Part shown: piece after piece, positions 1-9,364 of the stretch | Layout of the letters: every line of letters begins with the position of its first letter | Position numbering within the stretch: position 1 is the first letter of the stretch | Assembly: GCA_900549105.1 (NCBI GenBank) | Contig: URND01000065.1 | Span: forward strand, 1 to 16,301 | From: an uncultured Eubacteriales bacterium | Lineage (GTDB): Bacteria; Bacillota; Clostridia; Lachnospirales; Lachnospiraceae | Reading direction: 5' to 3' | Length of the DNA: 16,301 nucleotides | Position numbers and translations under genes: made by a program | Notes under the pieces: model-generated | Told to the model about the DNA's origin: nothing | Database searches by the model: none | The model's input: the letters and a program-made list of their open reading frames with translations, nothing else

Positions 1-1
1 G

Positions 2-3000
2 GCAGCCGTGACTGTCACAAATCAGGATGGCGTCAGCGTCAATGCAGCGTTATGGACGGGCGATACAGGCAATGCGCAGAAACATCTGCAGACGGCGCTG
101 TTTTCGGTTGACCAGGGATATACCATTCAAACAGTCGAATATTATCAGATTGATGGTCTCACAGGCGGCAAGGCATCTGTTTCATACGGCAGCGGCGGCC
201 TGAATGCGGATAAGGACGCACAAGTTTTTGTATATGCTCTGGGCGCGGATGGCGCGGCGGCGCCTCAACGCTGTGTTGTAGAAAAATCAACACAGGAAGG
301 GGGCTTTTTCAAATCCTTCGACTTTGAAATTCCGGTTGAAATTCAGGAAGGAAGCGGCGATGCATCCAATGTTTATGCCTTTATAAGCGCAAGACCTGCC
401 ACCTTGGAAGAGATGGGCATTTATTGCGGCACAGAGCAGGGGGACGGCATCTGGGTCGCCTATGACGGCCCGACTGAAGCCGAAGCCAATGTAAAGGCCA
501 CCATCACTCTGCCGGAGGGCGTGACCGCACCGGAGGGCTACCGCCCATTTATCCGTAAGATAAACGAGGGAGAGGGATTTTATCCCGATAACAATGCGGT
601 TCTCGCAAAGGCGGGAGAGATTAACGGCTGGCAGTGCTATACCATCCGCTGGATTAAAAAGGAAGAAGACCGTCTTTATATGCTGCCTCTGAATGTAAGT
701 GAAACTGTCACGGTTGAGATTGATTATGTGAAAAATGATGCGAGACTGTCCGGCCCTGCGGGGGCGCGAAAACTGTTGATTTTCAACAGCGCTGCGGACG
801 GTTCTCTGGTGGAGCGGGTTGCGGACACTGTGGAGAATGTGCAGGTAGAGGGTGACTTCTATGACAAATTTACCTTCCAGGCCGCCCAGACCGGCCCCTA
901 TGTTTTTGTGAGCAAGAAGGTGGAAAAGGGTTATGTTGATGCGCTGAGCATTGAAAGTATTGTTGATGGCTCCGCTGCATTTGATGCTGATGATAAGCCG
1001 GGCAATGACAGCAGTAACGGCAATGGGATTGTCCGCTCCTATGATACTATCGAGTACAATTTAGCTGCGACTTTCGGGGCCCGGGAGGAGGGTATTACGC
1101 AGGAAACGGTGAATATGTACTTTGAACTGACCTTGAGAAAATCCGCCACCGCTGCCCGGTTTGATATAAGCAAGATGCTTTGGCTGGGCGAGAATTACAG
1201 TGTTGAATATTTGGACGATGGCGGGAATGTCATTATGATTATGGACCATGACAACAAGTATTATTTGCCTAAAATGGAAAACGGAGTTGTTGTCCGTGAT
1301 AAGCACGGATTTGCCCAAGCGGACCACGCCCAACCTACGGTTTCCATGAATGCCCAGTTGAATGGAAGCACATCGGGAGAGAACAGCTACAAGGTTAGCA
1401 GCGGCGGTGTTGCGATGCAAAGGCTTGTCGGCTGGACCGAACTTCGTGCTAACGAGGGCGAAAGTATCTTAAACGCCACCCAGACTTTTTCAACGGGGGT
1501 GGAGGTGCGCAACGCCGACAACGGAGAGATTTTTGCCCCTTCATTTAAAATGTGGCTGGAGGGGAACGAAGAAAATTACGGTAAAGGGACGCTTTCACAG
1601 GAGGGCTGGCGGGAGCCTGCCCAGCCGGACACGGACAACGTAGTGGACGTTAGTGCACCGGAAAATAAACAGTATGAGGTCACAGTTTCCGCCGGGACAA
1701 ATTTCAATGTTCAGCTCAAGAAAAATGACGACATGAGTTATAAGAATTGGTTTGACTTCTCCACCGGGCAGGCGGTCGCAGAGCCCGCCCGCTCTGAGCT
1801 GGAGCGGCTTGCCAATCTCCCGGAAAACCATGGCAAGTCCAACCCGGCCGAATTCACGGAAAATGGCAGTGCTCTATCTGATGAAAAGAAGGCAGAATAC
1901 GCCGACTACCGCTATGGCCGGCTCACCTGCTACGGGATTACCCTGCAGCTCTATAATGATACGGAGAATAAGGCTAACCTGGCAAATAAGAATATAAGGG
2001 GAATGTCCCTGCCGATGGGGAATATTACCTTTGATTTGAATTTTGGTTCCACAGCAAAAAGCGGAGAAGAAAACATTGATAGTGATGCCTACACCCCGAT
2101 TCTGTGGGATTATAACGAAAACGTGCCGGCGCACGAGTCTTATACAAATAAATATGTGGACCCGGGCAGAGGGACGGTGACAACGCCAAACGATGGTAAG
2201 GGCAATGGCGGGCGCAACCTCTATTGGGACGGCGAACCCCGTTCTCCTTATGCCAAGGGCGGCGCTCCAAGCAATTACCTTCAACCCCACAACGGCTGCT
2301 ATTATGGCGGGGAGTGGGCTTTGGTAGATGAGAGCGGCGGGGCAATCGAGAATATCAACCATGTTGCCCATCCTACCGTTGTGACAGGAGATGGTAGGAA
2401 TACCACCTATCACTTCTCAATCAGCGATTATGATTTTGACTTTGATAAGCAGCATTTCCCAACTCAGGATGCAGGCAATGCCGGTAATGTATCAGGATAT
2501 GACTCCTATATTCGCTGCTTCTCCGCCGGATGTGTCCAGGTGCTCAGCGTATTCCCAAGGGTGCAGAAGGTAAGCGAGGCGGAAATCTTTCTGGATACGA
2601 CAGTCAGCAATTTGAGTCTGACAACCCGCGCCGGGCAGAAGCTGGAAGCGCAGCCAGGGGATGCGAGCAAAATCAATCATGAAGTGAACAAGGGAGACAA
2701 TAGCACCAGCGATCAAATCGTCCTCTATGCCCCGGGCGGATTGACCAAGGGCAGCTCCTTCAATGGAATATATAGGAATAACCCCCCTAATACAACGAGT
2801 GAAGGTTTCCTGGGCACTGATTATTGGACGACTTCCTATGACTGCAGCACCTTTGCCGGGGATGAGATTTGGATTATAGGCTATGGCATGATAAGCGCCG
2901 GCAGTGATTACCGCACCCGTTCCATGAACCTGCTCCAATTATTCGACAGCGAGGCGCTGAGCATCCAGGGTGAACCAGCAGTCTATCGGCAATTGGCCGA

Positions 3001-5479
3001 AGAATATGGTGAGGTGGAAGGAACCCCTTCCTTCTTATATGCCGCAGACCCGGATTATCCGGAAGGTTATGACACCAATCATCAGGATAACGATAAAAAG
3101 TATGACGTGGTGGCCTATATGAATACTGTCCGGGAGGAGGACCTGGTCTACTCCAGTGACAGGCCGGATAAAGACGGCTATATTACGGTGAACAATCAGA
3201 GAATGAAATGTATCGGTGTTCTGATGGAATTGCGGGGCTGCAACCTGCGGGGCGGCAACTACCAGTATGTGCGCATCCCTGTCAAGGTGAACGGGGATAA
3301 TCCAAATCTGGTCGGCAAGACTGTCGCCACAGTGAACACCTTCAGGGTATGGTCCTACGATTTGAAAGACGGAAACAATCAGCCAATCACCTGGGCCAAT
3401 GGCAAATGGGATGCAGCCAGCGATAAGAATCACCTGGATGGATTCGATAAGCCGACAAATAGGGTTCAGGGCGATAAGTACAGCGGCGAGCTTGCCAATG
3501 GAGGCGGCCTTCTTGCCAACGGGAAGGGCAGTTCCTCTAACTATGTGAAAACCGAGTATCAGGATAACCTTCAGGTGAAGGGAACCCACGCCGGCGGCAC
3601 GCTGTCGGGCAACAGCCTGCTGATTTTAAATTATAAGGCGGGAATCAATATTGGCGTGGATAATAAGGAGTCGACCACCGGCATGATTTCCTACAACATA
3701 GGCGATGGCGAGACGGTGGTGGATTACCGGCTGAAGAATATCAGAACAGATGTCTCTGATAGGACCAGCCAGACTGAGAGACCAATCACTGAGCTGACTA
3801 TCGATACATTTTTGGACAAAGATTATAACGGCGCTCAGCGCATCTCTGTTTCCGGCGATTCTTATCGAATCAATGGCTATGCGGTGGACGCTTCCGGGAA
3901 AGTGGCTGACGAAGAAACAAGCATTGCCATTGGCACTGACCCGAATCATCCCGTCCAGCTTGAATTTGTTGCTTCGGATGGGGAAAGGTACCGCATCAAG
4001 GTCTATGCACAGATGGGGGCAAACAGCCAGTCGATTAAGTTTGTGATTCAGGATGCCCCGGTGGGGCTCTATCTGCCGGATATTACTTTCCAGGCCAACT
4101 TTGCCGCGGTGACTGCCCTGGAAAACAACGATACTATCAAAGCTGACACCTATATCAGCGGTACGAGCGATAACCGGGCATATGATCCGACAAAGGGCAA
4201 CACCGACAACATCACCGTGGGGATTGTTCTGCGCAGCAGCACCAATCTGACCAAGGCGGTGAATCGGCGGTATATAGAGCTGGACGGCACTATTGTCTAC
4301 GATGTCACTTATACTAACAGCGGTACGGACAAGATTAATAAGATTTATTTTTACGACCTGCTCCCGCATAAGGAGGATATTCGCGGCTCAGACTTTGACG
4401 GCGATGTCGTGCTCCGCGAAGTAGATGTTACCTCCAGCAAGGAGAGCGGCGCGGCTCCTGCGGGTGCCACCGTGTATTACAGTAAAATCGAATATACGAC
4501 TCTTTACAACAAGGTGAGCAAATTTGGCGAAGGAGGGAATGTAGCCGATAGGGAAGCTGATGTGGAAAGGATGCTTGCAGATACGTCCCTTTTCCAGCGG
4601 CTTGGGCAGGTAAGCAACGGTAAATTTGTTTATGACAGCGCATTTGACGGTATGTCGGAGAACGAAATAATCGAGAAGATGACCGACATCACCGGCCTGT
4701 ACGTGAAGGTGGAAAATCTGCATAAGGGGCAGACTGTTAATATGAAGATAGCAGTGCAGGCGGAAAAGAATGCGGCCGACAATTGGTACAAAAACATCGC
4801 CAACAGTTGGATTGCGGGCAGCGGGACGCTTCCGCTGACATCCAACAAGGTGGAGACCCAGGTCATTTCCCGGGCCATTTCCGGCATTGTCTGGCATGAT
4901 AAGAATCTCAATGGTATCCGGGATGATGGCGAGCCGCGGCTGAAAGGCGTTACAGCTACACTTTTCAAGGTGGATGCGAAGGGTAATTACGAACTCTGCA
5001 AGGAGGATGTGACAGGAAAAGCCATTTCTACGGTTACGACAGAGGCGGACGGCGCTTACTCTTTCGACAGGCTGGGGGCCGGCAATTATATTGTGGCTTT
5101 CTCCGGTGATGCCCTGAAAGAATACACCGGCGCCACAGTCTACCAGCAGAACGGAAAAAATGATTCTGACACCAATGACGGCAAGGCGCTCGGCACGGGA
5201 AAAACAAAGGCATTTGACATCAAGGGATATGACTACTATATCCAGTATACCGTTGAGAATGAGAGCATGCTGCTCCACAGCCTTGATGAAATCGGGACTG
5301 TTCCGCTGGTCAACGGTGTGGAGCTGTACTCCAATCAGGATTTGGGCTTAGTTATCACTTCCTATGAGTTGCCTGAAACCGGCGGCTCCGGCACAACCCT
5401 GTATATCATAGGAGGTCTGCTGCTGATGACGGCATCAGCGATATTCCTGTGGTGTAAAAAGAAAGGGAACAGAAAATAA
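2..5479 (+). CDS. Giant LPETG-anchored pilus tip adhesin, 5' partial
   Basis: Large cell-wall-anchored surface protein, probably the tip adhesin of a sortase-assembled pilus. The frame is already open at the left edge, so the GTG at 8 is very unlikely to be the true start, and signal peptide and N-terminus lie outside. From about residue 146 (position 443) it is clearly paralogous to the second adhesin at 14831-16301, sharing GPAGARKLLI, GPYVFVSKK, IVRSYDTI and SAGTNFN. Around residues 1420-1500 is a DUF11-like domain (VYDVTYTNSGTD). Around 1622-1715 is an SdrD/Cna B-type domain opening GIVWHDKNLNGIRDDGEP. The C-terminus has the sorting motif LPETGG at residue 1788 (5369-5386), a hydrophobic segment and a basic tail. 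It ends in TAA 19 bp before the major pilin and leads a pilus operon. Ligand unknown. Anchoring is secure; the tip role is inferred from size and gene order. Confidence 0.9.
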   Translation, partial: AAVTVTNQDGVSVNAALWTGDTGNAQKHLQTALFSVDQGYTIQTVEYYQIDGLTGGKASVSYGSGGLNADKDAQVFVYALGADGAAAPQRCVVEKSTQEGGFFKSFDFEIPVEIQEGSGDASNVYAFISARPATLEEMGIYCGTEQGDGIWVAYDGPTEAEANVKATITLPEGVTAPEGYRPFIRKINEGEGFYPDNNAVLAKAGEINGWQCYTIRWIKKEEDRLYMLPLNVSETVTVEIDYVKNDARLSGPAGARKLLIFNSAADGSLVERVADTVENVQVEGDFYDKFTFQAAQTGPYVFVSKKVEKGYVDALSIESIVDGSAAFDADDKPGNDSSNGNGIVRSYDTIEYNLAATFGAREEGITQETVNMYFELTLRKSATAARFDISKMLWLGENYSVEYLDDGGNVIMIMDHDNKYYLPKMENGVVVRDKHGFAQADHAQPTVSMNAQLNGSTSGENSYKVSSGGVAMQRLVGWTELRANEGESILNATQTFSTGVEVRNADNGEIFAPSFKMWLEGNEENYGKGTLSQEGWREPAQPDTDNVVDVSAPENKQYEVTVSAGTNFNVQLKKNDDMSYKNWFDFSTGQAVAEPARSELERLANLPENHGKSNPAEFTENGSALSDEKKAEYADYRYGRLTCYGITLQLYNDTENKANLANKNIRGMSLPMGNITFDLNFGSTAKSGEENIDSDAYTPILWDYNENVPAHESYTNKYVDPGRGTVTTPNDGKGNGGRNLYWDGEPRSPYAKGGAPSNYLQPHNGCYYGGEWALVDESGGAIENINHVAHPTVVTGDGRNTTYHFSISDYDFDFDKQHFPTQDAGNAGNVSGYDSYIRCFSAGCVQVLSVFPRVQKVSEAEIFLDTTVSNLSLTTRAGQKLEAQPGDASKINHEVNKGDNSTSDQIVLYAPGGLTKGSSFNGIYRNNPPNTTSEGFLGTDYWTTSYDCSTFAGDEIWIIGYGMISAGSDYRTRSMNLLQLFDSEALSIQGEPAVYRQLAEEYGEVEGTPSFLYAADPDYPEGYDTNHQDNDKKYDVVAYMNTVREEDLVYSSDRPDKDGYITVNNQRMKCIGVLMELRGCNLRGGNYQYVRIPVKVNGDNPNLVGKTVATVNTFRVWSYDLKDGNNQPITWANGKWDAASDKNHLDGFDKPTNRVQGDKYSGELANGGGLLANGKGSSSNYVKTEYQDNLQVKGTHAGGTLSGNSLLILNYKAGINIGVDNKESTTGMISYNIGDGETVVDYRLKNIRTDVSDRTSQTERPITELTIDTFLDKDYNGAQRISVSGDSYRINGYAVDASGKVADEETSIAIGTDPNHPVQLEFVASDGERYRIKVYAQMGANSQSIKFVIQDAPVGLYLPDITFQANFAAVTALENNDTIKADTYISGTSDNRAYDPTKGNTDNITVGIVLRSSTNLTKAVNRRYIELDGTIVYDVTYTNSGTDKINKIYFYDLLPHKEDIRGSDFDGDVVLREVDVTSSKESGAAPAGATVYYSKIEYTTLYNKVSKFGEGGNVADREADVERMLADTSLFQRLGQVSNGKFVYDSAFDGMSENEIIEKMTDITGLYVKVENLHKGQTVNMKIAVQAEKNAADNWYKNIANSWIAGSGTLPLTSNKVETQVISRAISGIVWHDKNLNGIRDDGEPRLKGVTATLFKVDAKGNYELCKEDVTGKAISTVTTEADGAYSFDRLGAGNYIVAFSGDALKEYTGATVYQQNGKNDSDTNDGKALGTGKTKAFDIKGYDYYIQYTVENESMLLHSLDEIGTVPLVNGVELYSNQDLGLVITSYELPETGGSGTTLYIIGGLLLMTASAIFLWCKKKGNRK

Positions 5480-5498
5480 GTAGAAAGGAATGTAAATC

Positions 5499-7004
5499 AT
5501 GAAACACGCAAGGAAATTTGCCAGCCTGTTGCTGGCCCTGGTTATGGTTTTTGCCATGGCTGCCACCGCTTTTGCACAGGATGTCGACAGCGGTTCAGCC
5601 GGCAAAGGCACTATTACAATTACAAATGCAGCCAAGGGCGAAACCTACACTGTCTATAAGCTGTTTGACGCCGCCGTTTCCCCTAATGGCGACAGTATTG
5701 CCTATACAGGCGACATCCCTGACGCATTGACGGCTTACTTTAAAGCAGATAAAAACGGCTATATTTCTGCAACGGATGCCGCCAAGAATGACGACAGCAT
5801 GAGTGAGGGGTTGAGAGCCGCTCTGAATGAATGGGCAAAAACTGCAACGGAAAGCGTGCATGCAGTGAGCGACGGTTCTGCTCTGAACTTCAAGGGGCTG
5901 GACTATGGCTATTATGTCGTTACCACCACTCAGGGTGAGCAGGCTATTTCTGTGGATTCCACCAAGCCTACTGCAACGATTGTGGATAAAAACAGCTCCG
6001 CTCCAAGCAATCTGAAAAAGACGGTTAACAGTGAAAATGTCAACATCGGCGATACTGTAACCTACACAGTTAGTTTTAAAACATCCAACTATGATGGCGC
6101 GGGTCAGACGGCCAAGAAAATTCTCTCCTATACCATCGAGGATACTCTGCCTGATTTTCTGGAGAATGTGACGATAGAAAGCATTATCGTGGATAACGAT
6201 GGCGACGCCGGTACAACGAATGATCAGACAGATGTCATTGCTCAGTTTGCTGAGAAAAAGATTACCATCAATTGGTATGACGAGGCAAGTAATCATTTTC
6301 TGTATGACAATGGCGCCACTGTCACCATCGTGTACAGAGCTGTTGTGACTGATGAGGCTGCCATCGATGGCGCCGGCAACACCAACAAGGTAACCCTCAC
6401 TTGGGAAACGGATGAAGGCCCTGCTCCTGGCAAGCTGGAAGAGAACGAAACCATCTACACCTATGCCATTGCCCTGAAAAAGGTCAATGAGAAGGGGGAG
6501 GCCCTGAGCGGCGCTGTGTTCGGGCTGCCTTTCTATGTGAAAGAGACTCCCGATGCTGACGGCGCGTATATCTACGCAGGTACTAACCTGGGAGCAGGCC
6601 TGATAAACCGGTTGACGACTCCGAATGACGGCGTGATTACCATTAAGGGCGTCGCAGCAGGCGATTACGAAATCAACGAGGTTACTGCGCCGGCTGGCTA
6701 CAACAAGCTTCTGAATCCGGTTATCGTAACCGCAGTCAAGACCGGAGAAACCAAGACCCACACAGTTTTCTATTTGGATGAAAACGGAAATGTGGTTAAT
6801 CAGGCGTCCGCCACTACCACGGAAGTTAAGTATGACAATGATAAAATTGCCGCTGCGGCTGTCCTTGTTGTCAACAAAACCGGCATAGAGCTTCCTTTCA
6901 CCGGCGGCATGGGTACCAGGATTTTCTATGTTGCGGGTTCTGTTCTGCTGATTGGAGCGGCTGTGCTGCTTATCGTCAAAAAGCGTATGAACGCTGAGAA
7001 ATAA
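5499..7004 (+). CDS. Major (backbone) pilin, LPFTG-anchored
   Basis: Probable shaft subunit of a SpaA/FimA-type covalent pilus, 501 residues. It starts at an ATG with an AGAAAGGA ribosome site. Residues 1-27 form a signal peptide ending ATAFA. The N-terminal pilin domain contains TYTVYKLF. A lysine-bearing stretch (IVDKN, about residue 163) before the second domain is a candidate for the pilin lysine used in cross-linking. The canonical E-box (YEINEVTAPAGY) starts at residue 390, as in domains with Lys-Asn isopeptide bonds. The sorting signal LPFTGG is at 465-470, followed by a membrane helix and KKRMN tail. It lies between the tip adhesin and the class C sortase that would polymerise it. Domain assignments rest on motifs, and the exact cross-linking lysine is inferred. 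Confidence 0.93.
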   Translation: MKHARKFASLLLALVMVFAMAATAFAQDVDSGSAGKGTITITNAAKGETYTVYKLFDAAVSPNGDSIAYTGDIPDALTAYFKADKNGYISATDAAKNDDSMSEGLRAALNEWAKTATESVHAVSDGSALNFKGLDYGYYVVTTTQGEQAISVDSTKPTATIVDKNSSAPSNLKKTVNSENVNIGDTVTYTVSFKTSNYDGAGQTAKKILSYTIEDTLPDFLENVTIESIIVDNDGDAGTTNDQTDVIAQFAEKKITINWYDEASNHFLYDNGATVTIVYRAVVTDEAAIDGAGNTNKVTLTWETDEGPAPGKLEENETIYTYAIALKKVNEKGEALSGAVFGLPFYVKETPDADGAYIYAGTNLGAGLINRLTTPNDGVITIKGVAAGDYEINEVTAPAGYNKLLNPVIVTAVKTGETKTHTVFYLDENGNVVNQASATTTEVKYDNDKIAAAAVLVVNKTGIELPFTGGMGTRIFYVAGSVLLIGAAVLLIVKKRMNAEK

Positions 7005-7026
7005 GTTGTCATCTATTTATTTATAT

Positions 7027-7055
7027 ATACTGGGGAGGGCTTTCCTCCCCGGTAT
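7027..7055 (+). other. Strong intercistronic hairpin between pilin and sortase
   Basis: A 12-bp stem with a 5-nt loop: the left arm 7027-7038 contains TGGGGAGG and the right arm 7044-7055 contains CCTCCCC. It starts 22 bp after the pilin stop. It is not followed by a T-tract (GAGTGAGA follows), so it is a weak candidate for an intrinsic terminator. It fits better as an mRNA 3'-end stabiliser or processing site, giving much more major pilin than sortase from one operon. The structure is seen directly; the role is inferred. Confidence 0.75.
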
Positions 7056-7077
7056 GAGTGAGATTTAAACCGCAAAT

Positions 7078-7110
7078 CCGCCGTGAGTTCTTCTCACAGC
7101 GGCAAGGAGA
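7078..7110 (+). promoter_or_regulatory. Second hairpin abutting the sortase C ribosome binding site
   Basis: CCGC (7078-7081) plus GTGAG (7083-7087) pair with CTCAC (7093-7097) plus GCGG (7099-7102), with one C/A mismatch and a TTCTT loop. The Shine-Dalgarno AAGGAGA (7104-7110) begins two bases after the stem and lies 7 nt from the ATG at 7118. It decides that start over the upstream in-frame ATG at 7058. The stem could modulate sortase translation, but that is inference. Confidence 0.5.
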
Positions 7111-7117
7111 ACGCTGC

Positions 7118-7942
7118 ATGAAAAAAGGCACTTTTTCTACAATCATTTTAATACTGGTTTTTCTTGTAGGGCTGTCCTTGCTGTTGTATCCGACTGTCAG
7201 CGACTACTGGAATTCCCTGCACCAGTCCAGGGCCGTTGCCGGCTATACTGAAGCGGTGGCAAATTTGGATAAAGATATTTATGAAGCATTATGGGAGAAT
7301 GCTCAGGCTTATAACGAGAAGTTGTTTCAGTCTCACCATGCACTGTCTCTGAGTGAGGAGGAGCGGCCGGAGTATGAAGCGCAGCTCAATGTGTCCGGCG
7401 ACGGGATTATCGCCTATATTGAAATCGCAAAGCTAAACTGTAGTTTGCCCATCTATCATGGCACTGATGAAGCGATTTTGCAGAGTGCGATCGGGCATAT
7501 TGAAGGCTCTTCCCTTCCCGTGGGCGGGGAAAATACGCATTGTATTCTATCCGGACATCGGGGGCTGCCCAGCGCCAGGCTGTTTACAAATCTGGACCAG
7601 ATGACGGAAGGCGACACATTTATTCTTAAGGTTTTGGATGAAACTCTGACCTATGAAGTGGATCAGATTCGAATCGTAGAACCTTATGAAGTAGACGGGC
7701 TTGCCATTGAAGCGGGCAAAGACTACTGCACTTTGGTCACCTGCACGCCTTACGGCATCAACACACATCGGCTGTTGGTGCGGGGGCATCGGGTGGAAAA
7801 CCGGGAAGGGGCAAAAAATGTCCGTGTCACCGCCGATGCTGCGCAGATTGGGCCGATGGCAGTGGCGTCGCTGGTGGCTGTACCTATACTGCTGGTTCTG
7901 CTGATTGTTTTATTCATCAGTATTGGCAGAAAGAAAAGATAA
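7118..7942 (+). CDS. srtC: Class C (pilus-polymerising) sortase
   Basis: Membrane-bound cysteine transpeptidase that would cleave the LPxTG motif of pilins and join them to a lysine on the next subunit. It has 274 residues. The start at 7118 is set by AAGGAGA 7 nt upstream. Residues 2-24 form an N-terminal membrane helix. The catalytic residues are H147 (LSGHRG), C209 in the class C signature TLVTCTPYGINTHRLLVRG, and R218. A second hydrophobic helix near the C-terminus followed by GRKKR is typical of class C enzymes. The family's usual DP(F/W/Y) lid motif is not seen: the equivalent stretch reads ALSLSEEERPEY. The gene follows the major pilin and ends 16 bp before the minor pilin ATG. Class assignment is strong; the open or altered lid is an oddity. 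Confidence 0.93.
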   Translation: MKKGTFSTIILILVFLVGLSLLLYPTVSDYWNSLHQSRAVAGYTEAVANLDKDIYEALWENAQAYNEKLFQSHHALSLSEEERPEYEAQLNVSGDGIIAYIEIAKLNCSLPIYHGTDEAILQSAIGHIEGSSLPVGGENTHCILSGHRGLPSARLFTNLDQMTEGDTFILKVLDETLTYEVDQIRIVEPYEVDGLAIEAGKDYCTLVTCTPYGINTHRLLVRGHRVENREGAKNVRVTADAAQIGPMAVASLVAVPILLVLLIVLFISIGRKKR

Positions 7943-7958
7943 CGAGGAGGAAAGTTCT

Positions 7959-8711
7959 ATGAAATATATAAAACAGATTGCGGCTTTATTGCTGACCTCA
8001 TTATTTCTGTGTTCGATGTCTGTGACGGCATATGCCAACGAGATTCCGGATGAGAGCCGTAAAGGGACAATCACCGTGGAAATGGCATATGACGGCAAGC
8101 CCATAACAGGCGGGACGCTGACTCTCTACCGCGTAGGCCGTGTTCAAGAGGATGACGGCAATTACCGGTTTGTTAAAACCTCCGGTATGGAGGATTTTTC
8201 CGGTGATTATAACAATATCGGTTCAGCAAAGTTGGCGGAAGATGTCGCTGCCTTTGTTAGTGAACACGGTATTTCAGCTTATGCCGCAGCGGAAAACACA
8301 GAGGGGAAGACCGTTTTTACCAATATGGAACTGGGGCTGTATCTCCTTGTTCAGACGGAAGCTTCAGACGGTTATAAGCCGCTGCAGCCATTCCTTATTT
8401 CGGTTCCGATGAAGGAGGACGGCCATTATGTGTATGAGGTAAATGCCGCCGGGAAATTTGAACCCCACCCGGATAATCCGGACAACCCAGATAACCCGGA
8501 TAACCCGGACAACCCGAATAACCCGAATAACCCGGATAACCCGAGTAACCCGGACAATCCAACCGACTCCCAAAAGCCATCGGAGCCGCTCCTGCCTCAG
8601 ACGGGGCAGTTGAACTGGCCAATCCCGTTGTTGGCAGCGCTGGGCCTTGGATTGTTCGCGGCAGGATGGCTGCTGTATTTCAGAAGGAAAAAGAACAGCG
8701 ATGAGAAGTAA
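7959..8711 (+). CDS. Minor/basal pilin with Pro-Asp-Asn spacer and LPQTG
   Basis: A 250-residue wall-anchored pilin-like protein, likely the basal or ancillary subunit linking the shaft to peptidoglycan. The start at 7959 is chosen for its GAGGAGG site (7944-7950, 8-nt spacing); an in-frame start at 7905 lies inside the sortase gene without a good ribosome site. Residues 1-25 are a signal peptide ending AYAN. One Cna_B/SpaA-like domain follows (GTITVEMAYDGKPITGGTLTL; later ELGLYLLVQTEASDGY, a degenerate E-box region). Then come ten Pro-x-Asn triplets (residues 171-200), LPQTG, a membrane helix and RRKKNSDEK. A short single-domain pilin with a proline-rich stem suits a basal pilin embedded in the wall. 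Its end overlaps the next sortase by 11 bp, implying translational coupling. Confidence 0.9.
   Translation: MKYIKQIAALLLTSLFLCSMSVTAYANEIPDESRKGTITVEMAYDGKPITGGTLTLYRVGRVQEDDGNYRFVKTSGMEDFSGDYNNIGSAKLAEDVAAFVSEHGISAYAAAENTEGKTVFTNMELGLYLLVQTEASDGYKPLQPFLISVPMKEDGHYVYEVNAAGKFEPHPDNPDNPDNPDNPDNPNNPNNPDNPSNPDNPTDSQKPSEPLLPQTGQLNWPIPLLAALGLGLFAAGWLLYFRRKKNSDEK
8469..8558 (+). repeat. Ten-unit 9-bp tandem repeat encoding Pro-x-Asn
   Basis: Ten consecutive 9-bp units of the form CCG-GAY-AAY: five PDN, two PNN, then PDN, PSN, PDN. They encode the wall-spanning stem just before LPQTG of the minor pilin. Units differ at synonymous sites and at the middle codon. Slippage here changes length in steps of three residues without breaking the frame. 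Confidence 0.93.
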
Positions 8712-9336
8712 GCTCGGAGCTGTCTGTATGCTGTCGGGGACAGTACTGGTACTGGCAGCGCTGTGTCTTTTCCTTTTGAATCTGCGTGAAAACAATGCGG
8801 CGGGGATTTCCGTAGAAAAAATACTTCCCCGGGTTTTGGAACAGATTGGAACACAAAATGCTGTGGACGGACTGGAGGGCGGGGCAGATTCCTCCAATCC
8901 CCGCGCCTCCGCCATGGCTGAGGTGGAAATCGACGGCTATGCCTATGTGGGATATTTGTCCATTCCTTCTATAAATCTGGAGGTGCCGGTGATGAGCGAA
9001 TGGGATTATACCCGGTTGAAGATTTCGCCCTGCCGTTATGCCGGCTCTGCCGGAACTGGTAATCTGGTGATATGCGCCCATAACTATACCCGGCACTTTG
9101 GGCCAATCCGAAATCTTGTCTCCGGCGACCTGGTATATTTTACCGATATGGATGGCGTAATCTGGAAATATGAGGTGGCGTCGGCAGACCTTCTGTCCTC
9201 TGCCGAAGTTGAAGATATGACGGCGGGCGATTACGATCTTACCCTATTTACCTGTACTTACAGCGGTCAAAGCCGGGTGACTGTGCGCTGTAAGCGTATA
9301 GATAATGGCGGGCCGGTTATAAATCAGAAAGAATGA
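8701..9336 (+). CDS. Second sortase (wall-anchoring type, class uncertain)
   Basis: A 211-residue sortase-family transpeptidase. The ATG at 8701 lies inside the last codons of the minor pilin (11-bp overlap) and gives a normal N-terminal signal-anchor (residues 2-27); an upstream in-frame ATG at 8647 would put a Cys-rich, non-hydrophobic leader first. Catalytic residues are H127 (VICAHNYTRHFG), C185 (LTLFTCTYSGQ) and R192 (SRVTV). It lacks the C-terminal helix and the TCTPYGINTH signature of the class C enzyme, so it probably does a different job. The likely role is attaching the finished pilus, via the minor pilin, to peptidoglycan. I cannot decide between A-, B- and D-like classes from sequence alone. 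It is the last pilus-assembly gene and ends in TGA 28 bp before the CxCG protein. Confidence 0.9.
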   Translation: MRSKLGAVCMLSGTVLVLAALCLFLLNLRENNAAGISVEKILPRVLEQIGTQNAVDGLEGGADSSNPRASAMAEVEIDGYAYVGYLSIPSINLEVPVMSEWDYTRLKISPCRYAGSAGTGNLVICAHNYTRHFGPIRNLVSGDLVYFTDMDGVIWKYEVASADLLSSAEVEDMTAGDYDLTLFTCTYSGQSRVTVRCKRIDNGGPVINQKE

Positions 9337-9364
9337 AAAAACAGTATTGTTCAGCCGGGACTAG

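Noticed and set aside
8..10. GTG at position 8 as the start of the first adhesin
   Set aside because: The frame is open to the window edge, there is no ribosome site or signal peptide, and the paralogue has a long N-terminal region. The gene is 5' truncated by the window.
5595..6761. Long minus-strand open frame (388 codons) opposite the major pilin
   Set aside because: It lies wholly antisense to a well-supported pilin, shows no domain or ribosome site, and is a codon-bias shadow. The same applies to the minus-strand frames opposite the adhesins, for example 4388-5278 and 3626-4369.
8469..8558. CRISPR-like array
   Set aside because: The 9-bp units are contiguous with no spacers and are in frame with a pilin coding region.
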